Assembly (NCBI RefSeq): GCF_000744185.1
Contig: NZ_JQLL01000001.1
Location: forward strand, 682,001-746,000
Origin: Carnobacterium funditum DSM 5970
Lineage (GTDB): Bacteria > Bacillota > Bacilli > Lactobacillales > Carnobacteriaceae
DNA length: 64,000 nt
Direction of reading: 5' to 3'
Below are positions 58,467 through 64,000 of the stretch, in pieces. The translations under genes and the position numbers were made by a program. The first letter of the stretch is position 1, and every line of letters starts with the position of its first letter. Under the pieces are notes generated by a model. The model was not told where the DNA came from. It saw nothing but the letters and a program-made list of their open reading frames with translations, and ran no database searches.

Positions 58467-59099
58467 TTAATGAATGAGATGATGTCTAAAAGCGTATATT
58501 GTGGCTTGAGTCCGATCATCAACATCTAATTTTGCTAGTATATTAGAAACATGTGTTTTAACTGTTTTTAAGGTTATGAAAAGAGTATTAGCAATCTCTT
58601 GATTAGAATTACCTTGTGCGATTAACAATAAAATTTCTTTTTCACGTTTTGTTAAATCCTCATGAAGAAAACGCTGTCTCTTTTTCGAGAATCGCGTCAT
58701 CATTTTTGCAGTAACTTCTGCTTCTAAGATAGATTCTCCTTTATAAGTAGAACGAATGGCATCAGCAATCTCTCTTGCTGTAGATGTTTTCAATATATAA
58801 CTCGCTGCTCCTGCCTCAAGAGCCGGATATACTTTTTCATCATCAATAAAGCTAGTTACAATAATAATTTTTGCATCTGGCCAATCTGTCATGATAGCTT
58901 TCGTTGATTCGATACCATCCATAACATCCATTACTAAATCCATCATAATAACATCTGGTTTAAGTTCCATTGCTTTTTGATAACCTACTTTTCCGTTCTC
59001 AGCCTCACCAATAACTTCAATATCTGGTTGAATAGATAAATAAGATGAAACGCCTAGTCTTACCATCTCATGATCATCAATCAATAATACTTTTATCAT
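58467..59099 (-). CDS. liaR: Response regulator LiaR
   Basis: 210 residues. The receiver domain has acidic residues Asp8-Asp9, phosphoacceptor Asp54 ([13 protein letters not shown]) and the Thr/Ser and Lys switch residues (VTSF, LKTS). A LuxR-type helix-turn-helix closes it ([25 protein letters not shown]). It is LiaR/VraR-type by its place in liaFSR and responds to cell-envelope stress such as antibiotics. It overlaps liaS by 4 bp. Confidence 0.95.
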   Translation of the reverse strand: MIKVLLIDDHEMVRLGVSSYLSIQPDIEVIGEAENGKVGYQKAMELKPDVIMMDLVMDVMDGIESTKAIMTDWPDAKIIIVTSFIDDEKVYPALEAGAASYILKTSTAREIADAIRSTYKGESILEAEVTAKMMTRFSKKRQRFLHEDLTKREKEILLLIAQGNSNQEIANTLFITLKTVKTHVSNILAKLDVDDRTQATIYAFRHHLIH

Positions 59100-60166
59100 T
59101 CTACTTCACTCCTTTTGATAAACGGTATCTTAATTTCTATACTAGTCCCATTATTTAAGAAACTAATGACTTTAAATGTTCCACCCATATTGCTTACTCG
59201 TTCATTTATATTAACTAGACCATAATTACCCGCTTTTTTTTCATCAGGATTAAATCCAATCCCATCATCAATCACTCGCAAAGACAACGAATCGTGGTAT
59301 TGCTTTAAGTAAACTTCCAGTTCTTTAGCTTTTGAATGCCTTAACGTGTTTGAAAGGAGCTCTTGTATTATCCGAAATAAATGATCTTCCATTCCGGTTT
59401 CTAAAGTGACTTCATCTATCTCCCAAGTCATTTTTATTTGTATTTTCGTTTTTAGTTCAGTTAATAATTGTTCAATTCCTTTTTTCAACGTTTTACCTTC
59501 TAAATTAATTGGCCTTAGGTGTAGTAATAGCGCTCGCATTTCGGATTGTGATTCATTAATAATACTTTCCACCATTTTGAGTTGTTTTTTCATCACATCA
59601 TCAGTATCTTCTATCTGTTCGTTGATTGCTGACAAAAGCATCATTGCTGCAAACAACTGTTGACTAACCGAATCATGTAATTCTCTAGCAATACGACGTC
59701 TTTCCATTTCTAATATTTCTTCTTTTGTCTGTCCATCAACTTGTGAAGGATAATTACTTTGTTTCTGAATTTCTTTAGATAAATCAAGTAGTTTAATACG
59801 AATAGAAGAAAGTGAATCTTTTATGTCTTCTAAATGGTCAAACTCTCCTATTTCATTATCCAATAATCCGTCTATACGATTAACTGAATAATTTCCATTA
59901 GCAAGCAAATGTAACGTTTCTTCTATATGCCGCCATTCTCTTCGTTGAAGCTCATATAACAAAAGAGATGTTAACAACCCAATAATTAATGATACGCCTA
60001 TTAGGTAAAGTATATAAGGCACCTGTAAGAACTGTGTTGTAAAAATAGTAATGACCCAATTATTAGGTTGTATTGCATAGCCGTAAGATAAGGAAATAAT
60101 CAGAAAAAATAAAAAGGAAAAAAAAGTAATCTGAGTAAATCGTATCCTGATATTCTTTTTTTTCAT
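59096..60166 (-). CDS. liaS: Sensor histidine kinase LiaS
   Basis: 356 residues. There are two membrane helices (about 10-30 and 48-70) with a short outer loop, an intracellular HAMP-like linker and a HisKA_3 kinase with phosphoacceptor His164 in [20 protein letters not shown]. The ATPase domain has [19 protein letters not shown] and [21 protein letters not shown]. The intramembrane-sensing layout is that of LiaS/VraS. Overlaps flank it on both sides. Confidence 0.95.
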   Translation of the reverse strand: MKKKNIRIRFTQITFFSFLFFLIISLSYGYAIQPNNWVITIFTTQFLQVPYILYLIGVSLIIGLLTSLLLYELQRREWRHIEETLHLLANGNYSVNRIDGLLDNEIGEFDHLEDIKDSLSSIRIKLLDLSKEIQKQSNYPSQVDGQTKEEILEMERRRIARELHDSVSQQLFAAMMLLSAINEQIEDTDDVMKKQLKMVESIINESQSEMRALLLHLRPINLEGKTLKKGIEQLLTELKTKIQIKMTWEIDEVTLETGMEDHLFRIIQELLSNTLRHSKAKELEVYLKQYHDSLSLRVIDDGIGFNPDEKKAGNYGLVNINERVSNMGGTFKVISFLNNGTSIEIKIPFIKRSEVE

Positions 60167-60897
60167 ATTGTTATCACCTCTAAATCCCCAACTAGAACGG
60201 TCGTAATCAGTTTTATTTTCCTTGTATTTTCATCATACTGTTCGCTATATAACTTTACAGATTCATTGCTTAATACAAAAATATCACTTTCAAAAAATAC
60301 TTTTCCTTTGAAGGCACTGTGTTCAATCATTATACCAATTCCTGTTGGAACTAAGATACGGGTCTTACCAAAGCCTTTGCGTATAATGACATAACTTTCA
60401 TCTTTAGGTAAAAGCGTATTGCCTAAATCTACAATTGTATCTCCCATAAAGACAGTTAAATTAATATCATCCCACTCATAGACTGCATTACCGATTCTTT
60501 CATTCCCAAACCAACTTCTTTTAAATCGTTTGCCGTTCTTTGGCAAACTCTTTGCTGTTTCTACAATAATTATATCTTTATCTTGCCACGGGGCCTCAAA
60601 ATTAGAGAATCTAAAATTTAATAATGACTTGTTACCTAAAACTACAAAAAACAGAATGGCACAAATTAACATAAACCAAACTGCACTTGTGGATAATAGA
60701 GCAATTAAAATTAAAATACTACCAATCATTAAATAATTTTGGCGTTTTGAATTATTTTTTTTGTGTTTACTACGTAATAAAACTACTACTCCTATGATAA
60801 AAGTTAACAGCGTAAAACTATTGCTCACTGATTCGTATAATAACCATACTAACAACAATGCTTCAATTAGAACAAATAATTGCCATTTTTTTTTCAT
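60163..60897 (-). CDS. liaF: LiaF, inhibitor of the LiaSR system
   Basis: 244 residues. About four N-terminal membrane helices (to about residue 90) are followed by a C-terminal soluble domain with GNAVYEWDDINLTVFMGDTIVDLGNTLLPKDESYVIIRKGFGKTRILVP, typical of LiaF. It keeps LiaS inactive without envelope stress in relatives. It is the first gene of the operon. Confidence 0.93.
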   Translation of the reverse strand: MKKKWQLFVLIEALLLVWLLYESVSNSFTLLTFIIGVVVLLRSKHKKNNSKRQNYLMIGSILILIALLSTSAVWFMLICAILFFVVLGNKSLLNFRFSNFEAPWQDKDIIIVETAKSLPKNGKRFKRSWFGNERIGNAVYEWDDINLTVFMGDTIVDLGNTLLPKDESYVIIRKGFGKTRILVPTGIGIMIEHSAFKGKVFFESDIFVLSNESVKLYSEQYDENTRKIKLITTVLVGDLEVITI

Positions 60898-61012
60898 CGC
60901 ACTTAATCTCCTTCACATTTGGTACTTTAGCATCAGTATAAACTATTTAAAAAGAAAAAACCGCCTGCTAAAGCATGAAGTCAGTCTAAGACTAAAGTCT
61001 GATAGTATTAAT

Positions 61013-61047
61013 AAAAAAAGAATAGCTCATTGAAACTAGCCATCCTT
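61013..61047 (-). terminator. Terminator of greA
   Basis: On the minus strand AGGATGGCT pairs with AGCTATTCT (G-U pairs allowed), followed by seven T residues, 14 bases after the greA stop. Confidence 0.8.
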
Positions 61048-61060
61048 TTTTAATTTATTA

Positions 61061-61534
61061 TTATTCTATACTTGTTATTTTAATTGTCATATCTCCACCT
61101 GGTGTTGAAATAACAACTTGATCTTCAACTTTTTTGCCCATTAAAGCTTTAGCAATAGGTGAATCATTTGAGATGCGACCACTAAATGGGTCAGCTTCTG
61201 CACTGCCTACAATTGTGTATTCCTCAACTTCACCATCAGGTAATTCAATAAATGTTATCTTACGACCAATTGAAACTTCATCAGTTGCACTTTTTGAGTT
61301 GTCAATTATTTCAGAAAAACGCAACATTGTTTCAATTGTCGTAATACGGCCTTCAACAAAAGCTTGCTCATCTTTAGCTGATTCGTATTCAGAGTTTTCA
61401 GATAAATCACCAAAACTGCGTGCTATTTTTATTCTCCCAACAATTTCTTTTCTTTTTACTGTTTTTAATTCTTCTAATTCTGCCTCTAGTTTGTTTTTTC
61501 CATCTAAAGTCATTGGATATATTTTTTCTATCAT
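61061..61534 (-). CDS. greA: Transcription elongation factor GreA
   Basis: 157 residues. The N-terminal coiled coil (about 8-75) has the acidic tip [18 protein letters not shown], which is inserted in the RNA polymerase secondary channel to cleave backtracked RNA. The C-terminal domain has [22 protein letters not shown]. Length is normal. It follows udk on the same strand, an order common in Firmicutes. Confidence 0.98.
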   Translation of the reverse strand: MIEKIYPMTLDGKNKLEAELEELKTVKRKEIVGRIKIARSFGDLSENSEYESAKDEQAFVEGRITTIETMLRFSEIIDNSKSATDEVSIGRKITFIELPDGEVEEYTIVGSAEADPFSGRISNDSPIAKALMGKKVEDQVVISTPGGDMTIKITSIE

Positions 61535-61751
61535 AAGTGAATTCTCCTTTTTAAATAAAAGCTTGTCTATTGGTTTTATAATTATTTAATTATTGAAAGT
61601 TTTTTTACAATTTCAATAGAGATAAGATACCATGTAAGCTATTATTTGTAAACACTTTACAGGCATTCTTATATAATTTTAAGTTTATATTTTCAATTTA
61701 TTGTCTTATAATTTCTTTAACTGTTTTTTCGTGATAATTTGTCTGTGTTTA

Positions 61752-62393
61752 TTAAGACTTTAATTGATATTCAAGGATACTCTTAATCTTAGTTGTCATT
61801 AAGTCAATAGCAACTTGATTTCGTCCACCCTCAGGAATGATGATATCTGCAAATTTTTTAGTTGGTTCAATAAACTGTGTATGCATAGGCTTTACAACAG
61901 TTAAATATTGTTCAATAACAGAATCTAACGTCCTACCACGTTCTTCTATATCTCTTTTAATTCTTCGAATAATTCGAATGTCATCATCTGTGTCTACATA
62001 AACTTTAATATCCATCAAGTCTCTTAATCGTTTGTCTTCTAAGATTAAAATTCCTTCTAAAATAATAACTTCCTTTGGCTCTTGAACGATGAATTTATCG
62101 CTTCTTGTGTGGGCAGCATAATCATACACTGGTTTTTTTATTGGATGATAGTGGATTAAATCCGTCAAATGTTCAATAAGTAAATCTGTATCAAAAGCAA
62201 ATGGATGATCATAGTTTGTATTTAGCCGCTCTTCATACGATATCTCACTTTGATCTTTATAGTAAAAATCTTGTTCCAACATTAATATAGAATGTCCAGT
62301 GAAATGATTATAGACTGCCCGGCTTACACTTGTCTTCCCACTTCCAGATCCACCTGTTACACCAATGACAATTGGTTTGCGTTCAGTATTCAT
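61752..62393 (-). CDS. udk: Uridine kinase
   Basis: 213 residues. It phosphorylates uridine and cytidine in pyrimidine salvage. Walker A is [18 protein letters not shown], with [25 protein letters not shown] and the later [10 protein letters not shown] for substrate binding. Length is normal. It lies between mltG and greA, the Bacillus order. Confidence 0.97.
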   Translation of the reverse strand: MNTERKPIVIGVTGGSGSGKTSVSRAVYNHFTGHSILMLEQDFYYKDQSEISYEERLNTNYDHPFAFDTDLLIEHLTDLIHYHPIKKPVYDYAAHTRSDKFIVQEPKEVIILEGILILEDKRLRDLMDIKVYVDTDDDIRIIRRIKRDIEERGRTLDSVIEQYLTVVKPMHTQFIEPTKKFADIIIPEGGRNQVAIDLMTTKIKSILEYQLKS

Positions 62394-62477
62394 GCTTTTA
62401 TTCGCCCCATTCTTGTTGAAAAGTATTGATTTTTAACCATTTCAATGCTTTTTTCTCTTCTTTATTGCCTCGAATTA

Positions 62478-63632
62478 TTAAGGAGTGATGTATTCTTCAA
62501 CTAATTCTTGATGTTCGGCATACGTTCTTGAAAAATATACTTTACCCATTGAGGTATCTGCTAAAAAATAAAGATAGCTTGTATCTGAAGGATTTAATGT
62601 AGCTTTAATTGCATCTTCTGATGGATTATTAAAAGGTCCTGGCCCGTAACCTTTATTTTGATATAAGTTATAGGGAGAAACTGTTTCTAAGTCTTTATAC
62701 GTTACGATTTCTTTGTGCTTGTTTAGCGCATACAGCACGCTAATATCTGATTGTAAGGGCATTTCTGCTTCAATACGATTGAAAAACACACTAGCAATTT
62801 TTGTGCGATCTTCATATGAATTGCCTTCTCGCTCAATTAATGAAGCCAAGGTAATCACTTGCTGAACAGTCATTTTTTTTTCTTGAATAGTCGCATAATA
62901 CTCTTGCATTACTTCATCCGTCTTTTTAACCATATTTTCTATGACAGTCTCAAGAGACATATCTGCTGAGAAATCGTAGGTAGCTGGAAATAAATACCCT
63001 TCCAGTACATATTTTGTTCCCTTTGCTTCAGTTGCACTAGTTAATAGTTTTGGATAGGTTTGTTTTAATTCCATTAAGAACTTTGTGTTTTTCACTTTTT
63101 TTATAAAATCTGAAGAACTATAATCAGTTGATTTTGCAACTGATTCAGCTACTTGTTCAATCGTTAATCCTTCTTGAACTAATATCTTTGTTCCATCAAA
63201 AGCAATAGGACTTCCACCTGATTGAAGAGATTGAATGATTTCCTCCAAAGTCATTGAAGGAGAAAAAAGAAAATAGCCAGCTTGAAAATCAGTTTTATTA
63301 TTTAACTTTATATAAAATCTAAACACGGACGCACTTTTAATAACTTTATTCTTTTCTAAAATACGAGAAATATCTGCCGAGGAAGAACCTGAGGGTATTT
63401 CTATTTGAATTTCTTCTTCACTAGTAGCATCTAATGGTTGAAGAGAAGATGTCACATACTGGTAACTAGCTATCCCAAAAATAATCATAAGAGTAACTAA
63501 TATTGTAACAATGCTCCATACAATTTTTTTAACCATCTTTTTTTCTTTTTGCCGTTCGACCAATTTAGGATTCGTTTCAATTTTATTCTGCTCGTCATTT
63601 TTTTTCTTGCTTTTTATATCTTTCTTTTCCAA
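62478..63632 (-). CDS. mltG: Endolytic murein transglycosylase
   Basis: 384 residues. A charged N-terminal tail, one membrane helix (about 35-57) and a YceG/MltG domain follow, with LASLIEREGNSYEDRTKIASVFFNRIE carrying the catalytic Glu and DISVLYALNKHK, YNLYQNKGYGPGPFNNPSEDAIKA near the end. It cuts nascent glycan strands and helps end chain growth. It ends 85 bases before udk. Confidence 0.97.
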   Translation of the reverse strand: MEKKDIKSKKKNDEQNKIETNPKLVERQKEKKMVKKIVWSIVTILVTLMIIFGIASYQYVTSSLQPLDATSEEEIQIEIPSGSSSADISRILEKNKVIKSASVFRFYIKLNNKTDFQAGYFLFSPSMTLEEIIQSLQSGGSPIAFDGTKILVQEGLTIEQVAESVAKSTDYSSSDFIKKVKNTKFLMELKQTYPKLLTSATEAKGTKYVLEGYLFPATYDFSADMSLETVIENMVKKTDEVMQEYYATIQEKKMTVQQVITLASLIEREGNSYEDRTKIASVFFNRIEAEMPLQSDISVLYALNKHKEIVTYKDLETVSPYNLYQNKGYGPGPFNNPSEDAIKATLNPSDTSYLYFLADTSMGKVYFSRTYAEHQELVEEYITP

Positions 63633-63868
63633 AAAGAGGCCCTCCTATCAAAATAAAGAAATAAACATATTTTAATATATCTTCTCTATTTTTGCACATT
63701 TTAACTACTAACTTGAATCATTATACATGATACCATACTCAAAGTGAATAGAAAAAGAGAACGACTAGTTATTTGTGTATTATTAATGACATTCGTTTCC
63801 TTAAATTATGTAGGTTAATTTTGATTTATTTCTTGCGTTTTTTTATTTATATATAGCTTTATAAACAG

Positions 63869-63906
63869 TAAAATTGAGCCAACGATTCCATCATCAGCTC
63901 AATTTC
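63869..63906 (-). terminator. Terminator after the DUF1292 gene
   Basis: AAATTGAGC pairs with GCTCAATTT around a 17-base loop; T-richness is modest on the minus strand. The roughly 235 bases between here and mltG at 63632 hold no gene and presumably contain the mltG promoter. Confidence 0.65.
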
Positions 63907-63934
63907 ACTTAATTCAATTAGTTAAAAAGAAGTC

Positions 63935-64000
63935 TTAATCTTCATCTTCATCTGCCATGAAAGTATTTAATACTTCTTCGATCATGTCCCACTCTTCATC
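63935..64000 (-). CDS. DUF1292 (UPF0473) family protein, C-terminus only
   Basis: Reading leftward from the window edge the frame encodes Asp-Glu-Glu-Trp-Asp-Met-Ile-Glu-Glu-Val-Leu-Asn-Thr-Phe-Met, then an acidic end and TAA at 63935-63937. This is the typical end of the small acidic DUF1292/YrzB protein that follows ruvX in Firmicutes. The rest lies outside the window. Confidence 0.8.
   Translation of the reverse strand, partial: DEEWDMIEEVLNTFMADEDED

Noticed and set aside
61134-61589. Plus-strand open frame of 151 codons over greA
   Set aside because: It is antisense to greA, which is a clear conserved gene; no ribosome binding site or family match.

Overview
The window is AT-rich, low-GC Firmicutes chromosome. 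Gene content and order point to Lactobacillales, most like Carnobacterium or a close relative in the Carnobacteriaceae/Enterococcaceae. The grounds are the comEA-comEB-comEC-holA-rpsT block, the pdhABCD operon followed by UPF0223 and suhB, rpoY-rnjA, liaFSR, mltG-udk-greA and the ylbL-coaD-rsmD-ylbG block. The genus is an inference. Most genes lie on the minus strand and look like ordinary core chromosome.

Layout. 1-3.7 kb: 5' part of a cardiolipin synthase gene, a TPP-riboswitch-controlled thiamine transporter (thiT), a secreted protein with a Pro-Glu repeat tail, and a GNAT acetyltransferase. 3.7-7.0 kb: a scarred accessory patch. Two 14-bp inverted repeats (3973 and 6520) bracket a putative heavy-metal/manganese exporter, a broken IS1380-family transposase and an unidentified coding fragment. 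7.0-12.0 kb: a plus-strand glycine betaine ABC operon (ATPase, permease, three tandem binding lipoproteins), with non-ATG starts for four of its five genes. 12.2-16.9 kb: rnjB-dapA-asd and an alpha/beta hydrolase. 17-22.7 kb: pnp, rpsO, uvrB with a LexA box inside its promoter, a candidate small RNA, and rpsT. 22.8-27.6 kb: holA and the late-competence comE operon. 27.8-29.4 kb: an intact IS3-family element inserted into a bidirectional terminator hairpin. 29.4-38.4 kb: ylbL, coaD, rsmD, ylbG, a CAP-like protein, pyruvate carboxylase, ftsW and ylaN. 38.6-42.9 kb: typA, suhB, UPF0223 and an LDH-like protein lacking catalytic residues. 43-50.2 kb: the pyruvate dehydrogenase operon with a Rex-like upstream palindrome, and gdhA. 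50.4-58.3 kb: def, tRNA-Ala(GGC), a HAD phosphatase, a heterodimeric ABC exporter, rpoY-rnjA and a HesB-like protein. 58.4-64 kb: liaFSR, greA, udk, mltG and the end of a DUF1292 gene.

How the parts fit. pyc, pdh, gdhA and the dap/asd genes form a carbon/nitrogen core around pyruvate and aspartate. The betaine transporter, liaFSR, the metal exporter and the ABC exporter handle osmotic, envelope and chemical stress. pnp, rpsO, the two RNase J genes, rpoY and greA serve transcription and RNA turnover.

I see no clearly new multigene defence or mobile system. The most notable signals are the LDH-like pseudoenzyme beside pdh, the three tandem betaine-binding proteins, the IS inserted in a terminator loop, the Rex-like pdh palindrome, the thiT leader hairpin that contains the ribosome binding site, and the candidate small RNA next to uvrB.
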